This document shows, one piece after another, positions 1-12,570 of a stretch of DNA of 64,000 nt. The stretch's first letter is position 1. Every line of letters begins with the position of its first letter. The notes under the pieces were generated by a model, which worked only from the letters and a program-made list of their open reading frames with translations, ran no database searches and was not told where the DNA came from. This DNA is from Papaver somniferum (taxonomy: Eukaryota; Streptophyta; Magnoliopsida; Ranunculales; Papaveraceae). The translations under genes and the position numbers were made by a program. Where the stretch lies: assembly GCF_003573695.1 (NCBI RefSeq), contig NC_039368.1:77266374-77330373 (forward strand), in the 5' to 3' direction.

Positions 1-1618
1 CAACTTCTCCAGCCCAGTTGGACGGCCTGGATCTTCCTATGAATGATTAAAGGAGTGCCGACATGTTCATTGGCGGCCCAACTTTCCCGTTGGTCAATCG
101 ACTTGCCTGCGGCAAGCTCAAATTCGAGCAAACACGTTGTGTTCAAAACCCTAAATTGGGTCACTTTAATGTGTTAGTGTCTTAAATCAAGCACAAACAT
201 CCAACTTAGCCAGCCTAGTTGGATGGCTTAGATTGCGTTTTGGACAGTCAAGGAGGTTCACATGAGTTCATCATTGGCCCAACATTATTCCCATTCGATC
301 GACTTACCCGCGGGAAGTCAATAATGCATCAAATCGCTCGATTAAACTAGAGTAGTCGCGGCTATTCTAAACTCTAACTCACGTTTGCGGCAGTAAGCTT
401 GTGTCGCAAATCGATCGTGACTACTCATCTTCGCCGGCTGAATTGAGTAGTTTAGATCTGATTTTAGATGGCCTAGGAGATGTCGACATGTACGCCAACG
501 GCTTTTCTTCGCACATGGCCGATCGTCCTGCTCCAATTAGCATCTAACACTCACGTTCGATTATCCAAACTAGGGTTGGGCGTATGGTTTCCAAACCCTA
601 ATTTGAATCAACAGCGGCAAACATCTTCCGCAAACAATCTCGTCCGTCCAACTTTGATAGCTTGGTCGGATGGCTTGGATCAAATATTAGGAGATCAATT
701 AGATACTTAAATGATCATCGGCCACCGCTCCTCCATATAGAGCGATCTACCAACTAGTGGATCACCCATAGGGATCTCAAACGATCACCCAAAGGTGGTC
801 GGACATGTTACCTTTTTAAGACGCTCAATCCACGACTTATTTAATTAAGCTTTAAAACAACGATACATCATGCACAACGATTGTTTTGAGATGCTTGCTT
901 AAAAGCGATGCTTCACATGCATCAAATACATACAATATTTTATAAATATCGGCTTCATAAATAACTTAGTTATTTAACCTAATAGCGCCATGTGTTATTC
1001 TTTGCGGCAAGTCCCATGACTTGACCCACCTACTAGATACATCAAACATGTCACAAACTAGGGGATACTTACTGAGGTATTGGTCTGGCGGTTTACAGCG
1101 TGCGGCGTACAACGCGCCCATTATGAGAACGTGTCAGGAAATGATGGACGGTTAAAAACGATGAGAGTAGTGGACGAAGATGTGACCACGTGATGATCAC
1201 CACTTATTGCACGGCCCCACTACTCCACTACTACTTCCTCCACTTCCTACGAGATCAAGATTGAGCTCAAATGACTTGTATAAATAGGTTTTTCAACCTA
1301 TTTCGACAACATAACAAGTGTTATTAACATAGTATCTAGAAAACACCCAGAACTAATAGCTTACAGTATGCAAGCCAGTTCCGCCTTCTGATACAAGTCA
1401 TAAAAAGCCGAACCTTCATAATTAAATATTTTGATCTCAAACACCTTCTTCGCTTCCCTCCCTAAGATCAACCCAATTTCCTTCACTTTGTGGCCGAATT
1501 GAATCTGGAACGGCCATTTCTTGGTTTAGGCCAGAGTCTTACAGATTGATCCCTCGAATCTGAAAGTACTCCCGTGCAGTACGTTGTTTATGGTTTGAGT
1601 TTGTTCCTCATCAACACA
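1..1618 (+). mobile_element. Gypsy-type LTR fragment (U3/R region)
   Basis: This stretch has no credible coding frame and reads as the 3' part of a long terminal repeat. Positions 1-720 hold degenerate direct repeats: a segment beginning near 'agttggaYggcYtagat' and containing 'ggcccaac' and 'gacttRcctgcggcaag' recurs about every 200 bases. A CCACTACT-rich stretch precedes a TATA box at 1279 and a short leader, and the block ends near 'cctcatcaaca'. Family assignment to Gypsy is inference from this layout; the 5' end is outside the window and no primer-binding site is clear downstream. Confidence 0.45.
1279..1288 (+). promoter_or_regulatory. TATA box of the 5'-most LTR
   Basis: TATAAATAGG lies about 340 bases upstream of the presumed LTR end, a normal place for an LTR core promoter. 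It supports plus-strand orientation of the fragment. Functionality is not shown. Confidence 0.45.
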
Positions 1619-1664
1619 CCTAAAATTACCAAAAAACAGAAGAATCAATTTTTACCCTCAAACA

Positions 1665-4003
1665 GTCTCGTACTTGGATAAAATCGTAGTTGAGAAATAG
1701 TGGTACACTGTAGTCATCATTGTATTCTACCGTTTTAAGGCGAAGATCAACCGAAGATTTTGGAGAACTTCATCAACAAAAGGTAAGTGAAGACTAAACC
1801 ACTTATATCTCAAGTTATATTCACCTTTATATCATTTGAGACGATGTTGCATAACTAACTAGACTTGTTTGCATAGACAAAAATTTCGAGCCGAATAACT
1901 AATTTTAGTTAACTGATTTTCTCGAAGTATAATGACTAAGCTTAATGAACATTTGTTCATGCTTGATGAATTTCGGTGGAGAATAATTTATTGTTCGGAA
2001 CCAAATTATGATTCAAGTTATAATTCGGAAATAGTCTGGAACAATGATATGTGTCAGTGATGTTATTCAGGAATGTTTCGAATTAACTTAGAGAAAAATA
2101 TAGAAGTACTATATTCGGAATACAAGACAGTGGCATCAGTATTACAAACTGAGATAACTGTTATATTTATGAAGCCACATTACATGTATTCATACACGTA
2201 GCGAAGTAGCTATATATCGACTTACAGATTTGTGTGGTACACATACTCGTATGAACATCATGGGAAAATCCATTTTGTTTCGTGATCCGGATAGGTATGT
2301 ATATTCGTATACAAACCATTTAGGAACTTTGTTTATTGAGAGGGGTTTAAGTATCCAAACCAGTATGTGAACCAATACAATTCTGTGTTCCTGAACGAGT
2401 TTATTACCCAAACCAGTACGTAAATTTATATGTTCTGTGAACTCCGGAACTGACAGGGTCTTAAGCTTGCAAACCATTTCGTAAACTAAAAAAGTTTTGT
2501 GAACTCCGGAACTCAGTTTTGAACATCAGTTGGAAAAATGGTACGTGAACTAAATGTTTCGACAACTCCGGAACTTGGCCTTTGCTCAAAGTGGGCAAAC
2601 CGGTATGCGTACCTTGACTCAACCGATTCACGAACGACTCAAATATTTGTACTTTGTGCATTTTATGTCGATTGTGTTCAAATGCAATTAAATTATTTCC
2701 ACAAGGTAATTTGCATTTGTTCTATTTTCTAAAGACACACGGCTAGTTTCGGCTAACCATATTGAACATAGTATTTGTACACGGTTCAGGTACGGTTTCA
2801 CCAGAACTTTGCGCATATATTTCTTATGTGAATCACATTCAAAGATTCATCTAATGGTGGATATCGTTTTCTTGGTTCCAAAGTTATCTTAGCTTAAACC
2901 TAAAGCAACATATGCTTTGAATGTCTATAAAAGGGAACTTCAAGAACTGGGATCTTTGAATCCCGACGCATATTTTTGGTGTGTCCTAGTTGTATCTAGA
3001 TTCGTCCTCTTCCTAACCCTTTTAGAGTTTAGAGACTATAAAGACTTCGTAGGGATTCGTGAAGCAAGGTCCAGTTATCTTTCCTTCATAACTTGAGTAT
3101 CCTGATCTTGATTGTTTGTAGAGGTTGCTCTAACGATCAAGATAGATAGTGATCAATAAATTTCTCTTCATCTCAGTCTTTGTTGATTCCACAAGTTTTT
3201 TAAACTTGTGAGACGAGGAATTATCTAGGATGCACTTCGGGTTGCATAAGTCCGGATTTTGATGATAGCTAGACTTCGGTCAAAGTTGCTATAGATTTCC
3301 ATCATATTTTTCAAACGCTTTGATTATTCAAAAGTTTGATTGTAATAAGGAAATTAATTATAAAGGCTTAATCTGTGGGAAGCATATTTGGTTAAAAGTC
3401 TTTAATTTAGTTGAAGCGACTCTTAGTTGGTGTGACGTCATCTAAGGGAATCAATTGCGTAGAATCCGGCACGATTGAAGAGACGTAAGGAAGGCGACTG
3501 TACTTTAATCGGTGCGATACCGTTTAGGGATCAACTACATTCCAGTCCGAAGTTAATTGATAGTAGGCTAGTGTCTGTAGCGGCTTAATACAGTATGGTG
3601 TTCAATATGGACTAGGTCCCGGGGATTTTCTGCATATGCAGTATCCTCGTTAACAAAATTTATGGTGTCAGTTTTATTTCTTTTCCGCGGTATATTGTTT
3701 ATCTTTATAATTGAAATATTATAGGTTGTACGTTCATCAATCTTACTTGATACATCTGACCTAGTTTGTTGGATATGACTAGATTGAGACTTGGAAAATT
3801 GGTCTTTATTACCATCTAAGAAATGTATTTGTGATTAGGTTCACAGACTTGTTTCTTTAAACTTTCTAATTGCAAGAGAAAGAGAGATATAACTCTGACT
3901 GCTTTACCTTGATTGAGTTATTACTCTCGAAATTTTATTGGGTTAGTCCATACAGATTATCTATGAAAAAAGTGCTGATGTATTTTGGTGCCCCCGCGTT
4001 TTT
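1665..4003 (+). mobile_element. Copia-type LTR, plus strand, 5'-truncated
   Basis: The sequence aligns by eye with the other long LTRs of the family whose intact members begin TGTTAGAGCATTGCTC (7033, 35287, 59523). The match starts at 'agtctcg..tggataaaa', so roughly the first 145 bases are missing. Landmarks in family order are the 'aaaaggtaagtgaag' block (about 1777), a U3 array of 'aactccggaac' and 'gtatgtg' motifs (2230-2600), TATAAAAG (2928) and 'ctaggtcccgggg..ttctgcat' (about 3612). It ends near 'gtgcccccgcgttttta', where other members end in CCCCCTCTTTTTCA. No primer-binding site follows. Confidence 0.75.
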
Positions 4004-6038
4004 AAGATCAATATCCAAGATTAATGAAGTTGTATCCATCAATTGTGATGGACTTATCTACTTGAATTGATTTTACGTACAACATGTGATATTTCAATTA
4101 TAAAGATAAACAATATAATGCGGAAAAATAAATAACACAGACACCATAAATTTTGTTAGCGAGGAAACCGCAAATGCATAAAAAAGCTGGGACCTAGTCA
4201 AGATTGAACACCAAACTGTATTAAGCCGCTACTGACTCTAACCTACTACCAAAAATTCGGAATAGAATGTAGTTGAGACCGATCTAAACTGTCACAACAT
4301 TTCAGTTACAGTCGCGCTTCTTACGCCTCTTGAATCCCAATAAGACTCTGTGCAATTAATTTCATTAGATGACGTCCTTTAAAGTTTGCTTCAACTTAAT
4401 TGAATACTTTCAACCAATCTACCTCCCACACATAAGCATATATGTGATTTCCGTTCTGATCAAAGTTCAAGGTGAGGTACGAAATCGACTGTAATAGAAA
4501 AAGTCTAGGAAACCTAAAAATACGATCTTATGACACCTGAAGAGCATCCTAGATTATTATTCACCTCACAAGTAAATTCTTGTGGAATCACAAAATCTGA
4601 GACGACGAAACTTTGTGATTTCTATGTATCTTGTTTGCTGGAAGAAAGATCAACAATCAAAACAAGTTCAGGATACTCGAGCTATCAAGATAAAGATAGT
4701 TGGACCTGACTTCACGAATCCTTAGGTGAACGACTCTAGTTTACAACTACGACACACAAGAATAGTATCAGGGATTCAAGGATATCAGTTGTTTGATGTT
4801 CTCCTTATATACACTTTCAAGATCAAGGTTGCTTTAGATTTAAGCTAAGTTAACTTTGAATCAAGCAATCAGTAACCAACGTTAGTTGAAAAACTTGACT
4901 TAAGATTAACATCATAGAATATACACTCTGTTTAGGATGAACCGTAACCGAGCAGTGTTATAATGACTTGTTCATTAAAGGTTAGTCGAAACTAGCCAAT
5001 CGAACGACAAGATTAACCATTTTCATATAACATTTTAAGACTTTAATCTTGAGTCACAAATGTGATCAAACATGTCTAGATAGTGTTTTTAGAGAGTTGC
5101 TCAAATACCGATAACCTCAGAGAAATAATTCTGATGCTTCTGAAAATATTCGACAGGGTAAGTACGTGTACTTTAACCTGTTCGTGAATATTTTTGTCAT
5201 GGTTTCTGGGTATGTGTACACTTAAGACAAAAATAGGTTCAGGGATCGATAGATATTTTTCGGTTTGCATACTGGGTATGCGTACCTTATCGGTTTAGTA
5301 ACCAACAGATCTTTTCTAGTTTGCATACCAGGTATGCGTACCTTCCTGGTTCACGAGTCAACATACTTTTTATGGTATGGATACCGGGTATGCGTACCAA
5401 AGAGTCGTTGCAGAATGATAGATATGACGGTACGTGTACTGGGTACAGGTACTATGGTTCCGGACTTATAACAGTTCTCTAGTATGCATATTGTCCTGTA
5501 TCTAGATCTACAATAGTTTTATATATCTCTAATAATCAACTTGAGAATTCCCGAATAACGTCAACGATACATATCACTGTTCCAGGATATTTTCAACTAA
5601 TTAAATGTTGAATCATGATTAGGATATAAACAATAAATTGTTCTTAACCAAATTCATCAAGTATGAACAAATGTTCTTATACTTAGCATATTTTGAGAAC
5701 GATTATCAAGATATGCTTGACTCGAAATTTCTATTATGCATATGGTATCTAATTTAGTCATGCAGTAATGTCTCAAAGATAGAAAGGTGAAAACTTGAGA
5801 AATAGGTGGTTCAATCTTCACTTACCTTTTGTTGAAGAAGTTCTCTAAAAGTTTCGGTTGATATTCGCCTTCAAACGGTAGAACACAATGATATCCGATA
5901 CTCAACTACACACTTCTATCATAATCCAAAACATGAGTAAATGTAGACTAGAAATCAAGATGTAGTTTTGATCAACTAAATTTGACACAAAGCTTGATAT
6001 ATCAGCACTTGTGACTTCGACAGAGCAATGCTCTAACA
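4004..6038 (-). mobile_element. Copia-type 3' LTR, minus strand
   Basis: Read on the minus strand this begins at 6038 with TGTTAGAGCATTGCTC and follows the family order: the 'aaaaggtaagtgaag' block near 5830, a U3 palindrome array at 5160-5470, a TATATAAG promoter near 4800, and the 'ggtcccagc' block near 4190. Its last bases are lost at the junction with the plus-strand copy near 4003. A polypurine tract lies immediately upstream of the TG on the minus strand, so this is a 3' LTR whose internal DNA lies to the right. Confidence 0.8.
5160..5470. repeat. U3 array of palindromic GGTATGCGTACC-type motifs
   Basis: The core 'gggtatgcgtacc' and variants such as 'ggtacgtgtactgggtac' recur at least five times in about 300 bases. 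Each core is a near-perfect palindrome. The array lies about 600-900 bases from the LTR start and upstream of the TATA box, so it is in U3. Confidence 0.7.
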
Positions 6039-6053
6039 ATCTCCCTCTTTGTC
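6039..6053 (-). promoter_or_regulatory. Polypurine tract of minus-strand Copia element
   Basis: Read on the minus strand this is GACAAAGAGGGAGAT immediately before the LTR start TG at 6038. That is the standard place and composition for the plus-strand primer of an LTR retrotransposon. Confidence 0.75.
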
Positions 6054-7032
6054 AATTTTAGTGACAAAACTATCAATACAGATGGATTAAAAAATAAAGC
6101 TTCGAAACTCCAAAATCCATGATGCTTGATTTCTTTGGTTTCTTAAACTCTTTGAATTCTTCGTTACTTCAAGTTGCAATGATTCTGAATGTGTTCAACT
6201 CAACATCGTTGTTGTTGAAGATCCATAGAGATAACAACTTTGAAAACAAATATTCTCAATCCTTTTTATGCAAAAACATAGTATTATTATCTTCTCGAAA
6301 GTTCAATTGTATCACAACTTCGAAGTAATACTACGTGATATGATTTCCCCCCTTAATCAATACTTACATATTTTGTACATAATAGGTGAAACCTATAGTT
6401 GTTGATCCACTCCCCCTTACATAATGATCCATAAACCATATGTATGTAGTTCGAAACTACTAATTAGTTCTCCCTCTTTTTGTCAATAAAAATTGGAAAA
6501 TGTGCGAAAACTATGGGATTGTAATGAATTCAACCGGAAAATATTTCAAGACTTAAAGGAAACACATATCAACTTTTATTTAGATGATATCACAGAGTAA
6601 AAAATACTTAGTGTCCCAACTAAGAGATTTAAGATACAAGCATCCCCATTAAATTCCACAGCCATACATCCCACAAAGATATAATAATTAAGCACAAGTT
6701 CCCTCAAGAACTCTCCCCCATTTGATGTCATTCCCAAGAGAACAACATGAGTGACCTTACTTTCATAAAAAGAAGGATTTTGTTGGATATTAACAAATCA
6801 CATGGATTTATATCCTAAACATCAACATAAATTAATCTCAACACCAGTTACGAACAAGGAGATAATTTAATATATATGAGTCAACATAAGAAAATATTAC
6901 GGAGTAGATAATGCAGTAATTACACAAGAGTGTGACCATGAGTAATCAATACTGCGAAAAATTGTCACAAAGCTTGTACTATTTTTAGTTCATAAAACTT
7001 AATAGATTCAGATTTTGAGTATATATATGAGA
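6039..7032 (-). mobile_element. Copia internal 3' untranslated region, minus strand
   Basis: No coding frame is convincing. Several further purine-rich tracts on the minus strand (near 6470 and 6715, 'caaatgggggagag') match the style of the region before a 3' LTR. The motif near 6715 also matches plus-strand sequence at about 49130 inside the outer Copia element. The segment stops at 7032, where an LTR start of the same family in the opposite orientation begins. Confidence 0.55.
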
Positions 7033-7365
7033 TGTTAGAGCATTGCTCGGTCGAAGTCATAAGTGTTAATATATCAAGCTTGTTGTCAACTTTGGTTGAT
7101 AAAAATTGTATCTTGATATCTAGTCTACAATTAGTCAAGTCTCGGATTAGGATAAAAGTGTAGTTGAGAATCGTACATCACTGCATTCATCATTGCATTC
7201 TACCGTTTGAAGACAAAGATCAACCGAAGATTTTATAGAACTTATTCAACAAAAGGTAAGTGAACATTGAACCACCTATTTCTCAAGTTATATTCATCTT
7301 TCTATCTATGAGACGATGTCACATGACTAATTAGACTATCATAAGCATATCAAGAATTTCAAGTG
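7033..7365 (+). mobile_element. 5' fragment of a Copia LTR, plus strand
   Basis: It begins TGTTAGAGCATTGCTCGGT and carries the first 330 bases of the family LTR, including the 'aaaaggtaagtgaa' block and 'gagacgatg'. Similarity is lost after about 7365. It is a truncated copy or an insertion with its 3' part deleted. Confidence 0.65.
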
Positions 7366-8148
7366 AAGTTTATCTTGTAATTCGTTCTCGGAAGCCAGTG
7401 ATGCATACCGAGATGCATCCAAACTAGCCTTTAAGACATTATACCTTTTGCAGAATAAGGGTAAGTTGGAACGATGAGGATCCAATTATGGAAATTACAC
7501 TTAAGGAAACGTACTTGCAAAGGAAAATGGATGTGCATTTTTCTGGCGCAATCCTCGAAGTCCTCTTACGATTGTCTCCTCATCAAATACAAACCCTAAA
7601 TCTCAAATAAAATAACCGATTCATCTAATTCTTGATGGATATATCTCTTATTTACTAAAAACTTGCTAATAGCTTAAAGTTTATCTCTAACCATGAAATA
7701 AATCAGATAAACAAAAATACTGCATTTTTCTAATTCTTCTTAATTGCTTTGATACACATCACAAAGTACTTTTGATCTAAGTGGATGACCAAGTTTAGTA
7801 ATCTTTGTTCAGTTACGAGAAAGAGATATGGATTTTAAATAATTGATACTTGACGTTTTTTTTTTTTTTTGATAAACTATGTTATATACTTTTTTCTATT
7901 TATTGTAACATCAAACTAATAGTGACAATTTTCCACATGAATTGCTCAACTACCACGATCATGTCACAACCTCAAGGAATAACCATTGTTTTAGTGGCGA
8001 TACATGGATCATGCTTATGGTGGTTGGAACAACAACATACAATAGGCAAAAATCTAACTCACAAAACCAAGTCAATTTCTGCACCAGAAGGATCAAGACA
8101 TAATCGTGTTTGTGGCGTATGATCAAAATGAGAGACCCACTGCAATCC
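7366..8148. other. Intergenic DNA, nothing recognisable
   Basis: AT-rich sequence with no supported gene. A 12-base T run near 7858 is the only simple feature. The part after about 7900 may be the decayed 5' side of the RNase H remnant that follows. Confidence 0.4.
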
Positions 8149-8271
8149 ATTCGAGATCTTACAATGCACTACATCTATAGAGAGGCCAACTAGGCGGCAG
8201 ATGCACTAGCAAATCAGGCACTAGACAGAAATCATCGGGATTCTTTGAAACCACCTTTAGGGAATATATGA
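8149..8271 (+). pseudogene. RNase H C-terminal remnant (LINE or RVT_3 type)
   Basis: One frame reads IRDLTMHYIYREAN, then a stop, then AADALANQALDRNHRDSL, ending at TGA (8269-8271). The 'YREAN..ADALAN' pattern is the hallmark C-terminal helix of the plant LINE-associated RNase H domain. The in-frame TAG stands where that family usually has Gln (CAG), one base change away. No upstream catalytic half could be read, so this is a short dead fragment. Confidence 0.6.
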
Positions 8272-8842
8272 AAACACATTTTTTTAAGTCAATATATGAT
8301 TGATGACTCCATTAGTGCGAGGGTAATGTACTCATCCATTATTTCCTTTTAGTTTCAATTAATATAATATGTTCTAGAAAAAAGTGGAATTTTTTAAAAT
8401 ATGATCTTTTGTAAATGGCATTCGTCATATATTAAAGAGGATATTTTAAGGATATTTTGTTTTGGTGCCATAGCAACCTGCCTCACCTATAACTAATTAA
8501 CAACCATTTGGATAACAAAAGAAAGAATTGAATCATACGAACATTTAAATCCTCTCCGGTTTGGGGCCTAGAGTGATAATTTGAGGCTATTTACTCAAAG
8601 ACAAAAAAAAGTCATTAAGCAGTAATCTTTAGAAATCCATTATCCACACATTGAATGTCTGATATGTCCTTGTTTATTAAGGATGATTAATTAAGTTTGT
8701 ATTAGTTAAATTAATTAGCTTCTGAGTTTGATTATAGTGTTTGGATTAGAGTAGAGATTCATTTTCTATTCTAAGGCTTGGACAAGAAGCAGAAGTGGAG
8801 GAAAAAAAAGAAAAATTAGGGTTTGTGATTTCATTTGCAAAA

Positions 8843-8938
8843 ATGAAACTTTATAACGACGATGAAGACTCTAGTAGTGATGAAGAAGTGGGTGCATCTT
8901 ATGATCGCCCATATGTGGAAAAAAAGTCAAAATTTTAA
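8843..8938 (+). CDS. Short acidic ORF after a plant-like 5' leader, possibly captured
   Basis: A 31-codon ATG frame rich in Asp, Glu and Ser (DDEDSSSDEE) follows a purine-rich leader with 'aattagggtttgtga', the style of a plant 5' UTR. It terminates in TAA as the sequence becomes repeat-like. This looks like the first exon of a host gene captured by the surrounding element, but the donor gene is not recognised and expression is unknown. Confidence 0.3.
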   Translation: MKLYNDDEDSSSDEEVGASYDRPYVEKKSKF

Positions 8939-9710
8939 CCCAAAATCTGTTTATTCTATAGCACAACATAAACCGTTGCTGGGTTAAAATTCCCAATTTA
9001 GCAACGACAATCAGTCGTTGTTCATCATCAAACAAACCGAACAATCAGTTTATGTAAGTATACTAGAAATAACCTGTGACGTAACGGCACGGTATGAGTC
9101 AGAATAATTTTTGATCATAATAATTTAAATAAATACTACAAATTATGGTAAGAATTATTTGACCCCTTAAGAATTTGTAGCTGTGAAAATCTAAGATATT
9201 TAAATTCAGTTACACTTGTAATTGATTAAAGTAATAATTTCATAAAAAATACCAGGTAAATTATTTTACTTTTCCCTTAAATAATAATTTTTTTAGTCGA
9301 TCCCCAAATATTTGTGGTCTTTGATATTGTTTTTTGCGTTGTATTCAGATCATTATGCTGAAAGAAACCATGTGCCGTAACGGTGCTGCTTACGGCTGAT
9401 GTAATATTTTTTCCAGCCATTTAATCATTCAGTTCTGGGAGAGTTCCCTATTTTGTTTCAAGCAAAAAAATGTCTACGCAAACATAATAAAATTAGCCAT
9501 ATACATCACCAAAATTCTAGATATAACACGTGCCATAACGACATTTATTACAACATTATCTACTAACATGGTGGATCCTGAATGCTACCAAAATCACCAA
9601 TAATATCGTTTTCTAATAGTATATATATAAAAAAAAGAGAGAAAAGGGCTAACGTGGTATTTAGTTGTTGCCTCTAGCGACAATATAATTGGCCTCTAAT
9701 GTATCTTCTG

Positions 9711-10428
9711 GTTAGGCGGAGTCCAAAATATTTTTTATTAGTTCTTAGTAATTTTTTAGGATTAATACAGAGGGTCTGTACATGTGTATGATATTATTTT
9801 TACATCTTCTTCCCTATCATTCCAAAATCAAAATATGAAAAATTAGAGTGAAAAAAGGTCGGCATTTATCCTTTGTAGAAGCTATAAAAATAAATGAACA
9901 TTCTGACGCGTGAGCCTTTATTTCGCTTCCCCAAAAATAACTAATTTTATCGAAACTAACAACTTTCCTCAAATTTCGTAAATCCCCACTAAAACTTTGA
10001 ATTTTACTTCACATAAGTTAATAAAACCGTTCAAATTTCCAAGTGATATAGATTATATTAGTTCTTAGTAATTTTTTGGAATGTTAGGTTGAGTCCACCA
10101 TATTTTTTTTAGTTCTTAATAGTTTTTTTAGGTTAATACATATGGTTTGTACAATATTATTCGTACATCTGCTTCCCTATCATTCCAAAATCAAAATATG
10201 AAAAATTAGAGTGAAAAAGTCGGAATTGTCCTGCGTAGAAACTACTAAAATAAAACGATATTTCAGCCCAAATTTTGCGTGATCCTTTATTTCGCTTCTC
10301 CAAAACTTACTCATTTTATCGAAACTAACAACTTCCCTCAAATTTCGTAGAACCCCACTACACCTTTGATTTTTACTTCACATAAGTTAATGGAATCGCT
10401 CAAATTTCTAAGTGATATAGATTATATA
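9711..10428. repeat. Tandem direct duplication, two units of about 350 bp
   Basis: Unit 1 (9711-10059) and unit 2 (10083-10428) share long blocks in the same order: 'gttagg..gagtcca', 'ttccctatcattccaaaatc', 'cctttatttcgctt', 'cgaaactaacaactt' and 'gatatagattatat'. The copies differ by scattered substitutions and small indels, so the duplication is not recent. No coding function is visible. Confidence 0.85.
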
Positions 10429-11339
10429 TCAACCGAATGAGTTTTTAATCCACTCTTGATTTTCCATCTCATGCCAACTGAAAATTTTGGAGAAGGCGAT
10501 TCAAGGATTTTATGTATCAGACGTGGCCGAGGAGACATGCACAACTCATTATGTAATTGTGATTCTTTGCACATGTTTATCAATTTAACGGGAAAATTCA
10601 TAGAAACAAAAATGGTGGTTGCGATTCTTTCACTAAACACCTCTATATCATCGATTTTGTGCTTTGATTTGTTTCTCATCTGGGTATGCTTTGATTTCTT
10701 TATAACTTAATTTTATTTTTTTCCTATTTTTTGTTTAATTTAATTTTATTCCGATGCATGATTTAAATAATTGATTATTATGAATTTTCTCTATAATTGG
10801 TGTTTTCATGTACAATTCTTCAATGACTGGAGAATAACTTAGTTTTCATTTAACTTTGTGGACTTAATTAAAATTTGCGATCTTGATTTTGAAGATTTTT
10901 TGGTGTTTTATCTATTAATTCATTAATATTTTTTTGTTTGTAGACGGAGAATATAATGTAAACAATGAGACAATTGAAGCTAATGGTTTTAAAAAAATAT
11001 ATTTAATTTTTATCTATGATCCTAATTATGAGGGAATCAACTCAAAGTATATTCATGATGAAAAGAGGTTACAACTCTTACTTCCGTCAGATGTCTTTGG
11101 CTGAGATGAGACTGGGATTGTCAGATGTAACATTTCTCTCCCAAAATGTTATCTATCCGTTCAAGCTCAAAAACTCATTCTGTTTTTTATTATGGATATG
11201 TAATCCGATTGTGGAGACAAAAATCCTACAGGAAAATGCGAACATAAATCGGATTAATGTTACTCAACGTGAACCCGATTGTTGTTTTTGGGAATTTTTA
11301 TCTAAAATCATCAAATCCTTAATTGGTTGATAAACTTAG

Positions 11340-11600
11340 ATATAAAAAACCGATTGTTCACAATCGATTTTCTCTACTATTACACATTTATCAATTCTTG
11401 ATGTCTGTACAAACTCAAACATGTTTCTGGAATCGGTTTATTTGTGCATTAGCATAAACCGATTGTGGTTGATATTCACCACATCAACCCAGAATCGGTT
11501 TATGTAGGTGTACCATATCTACGGATTATGGGGAACATCAACAACAATCGGTTTACGTTAATGTCTATACCATCCGATTCTGGTTTGGTTTCAAAATATT
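11340..11600. repeat. Array of inverted AACCGATT/AATCGGTT motifs
   Basis: The 8-mer AACCGATT or its complement occurs about six times in 260 bases, in both orientations and often paired ('aaccgattgttcacaatcgatt'). Adjacent opposite copies can form small hairpins. It resembles the arrays at 20640-21340 and 29100-29860. Confidence 0.6.
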
Positions 11601-12193
11601 TGATGACAAATTTCAGAGATTCATAGTTAAATCATCCCTCTTAAAGGAACAAATTAAAGGTTTTTAACTCAATATTCGAATTTGTTTGTCACCGAAATAT
11701 TATCCGAAAACAAAAAAATGGAGAATTGATGTTTGTAATTAGGTGTTAGTTTTTGATTTTTCTGATAGATTGGATTTTAGTTTTTTGATTGAAGATTGTT
11801 AGTAGAAATGATTTAGGTTTTAGTATTTGTTTTAGATTATTGGAATTATTAAGTTTGTATAAGGGTAATTTAGTATTTAATACATTAGACACCCCTTATC
11901 CTTTTCTATTGAGTGGATGAAGAAATTCATAGGCCACAAATAATCACACTAGGCCCTAAGCTAGGAAGGATTTAAAAACCAGACAATTTATTAAAAAAAA
12001 AAGGCCATACAAATAAAAATAATAAAAATAGGAGCAAGATAGTACAACTTGATTTCAGCGTACATGACTAAGACCCATTGCTGGTAATACAAAATCAATC
12101 ACACGCGCATCAGATTGGTGTACAATGCATGAATCTTTTTACACGCTACTTAATCAGGAAAAAGCATATCCATGTACAGGAAAAAGTTTTCTC

Positions 12194-12570
12194 TGTTGTA
12201 ATTAACGTGACTTTATCTGTTCGAGTCATTAGTCCAAGTCTTAAGTTACTAACAACTCATGAACAATGAACATAGATGTTGGGTAGGCTGACTGGTAAAT
12301 TCCCTCACTAAACAAAGTTGTTACTAAAGAATAAAATAATGAGAAGGCAATACGGCAATCCATTTTCCTTTTTATTTCCTATTCTTAAACTGTACATAGT
12401 ACGGACCCTTAAGGGTTATTTATACTAGTTACAGAATCTGATAAACACCCCCCGTAGAGATAACTATCAATGTATGGGTTCCATGTTATGGTACATCTGT
12501 CCTATGATGGGTGATTGTGTGGTCCCCGCATAAGACGTGTCCACTTGTGGATCATACCCATTACACAACA
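12194..12570 (-). repeat. 3' LTR of the minus-strand Copia element
   Basis: 377 bp, direct copy of 19672-20049. Minus-strand TATA sequence 'tagtataaataaccc' lies around 12418-12432. Flanked outside by TTCTC. Confidence 0.88.

Larger units (their letters stand above)
8561..11959. mobile_element. Candidate TIR DNA transposon, non-autonomous
   Basis: The two ends are inverted copies: 'ttggggcctag' at 8561 and, on the other strand at the right end, 'ttagggcctag', each followed by 'gtgat.atttg.ggc' (about 23 of 28 positions agree). Between them lie a gene-start-like fragment (8843), a 350-bp tandem duplication (9711-10428) and a short inverted-motif array (11340-11600). No transposase frame is visible. 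I could not find a matching target-site duplication, so the ends are provisional. Mutator-like is the most natural guess but is inference. Confidence 0.45.

Noticed and set aside
2190..2732. Short frames on both strands around 2190-2732
   Set aside because: They fall inside the U3 repeat array of a Copia LTR and have no recognisable protein features.
8561..11959. A clear target-site duplication for this element
   Set aside because: I compared 3-, 8- and 9-base words on both sides of the provisional ends and found no match, so the element is given only as a candidate.
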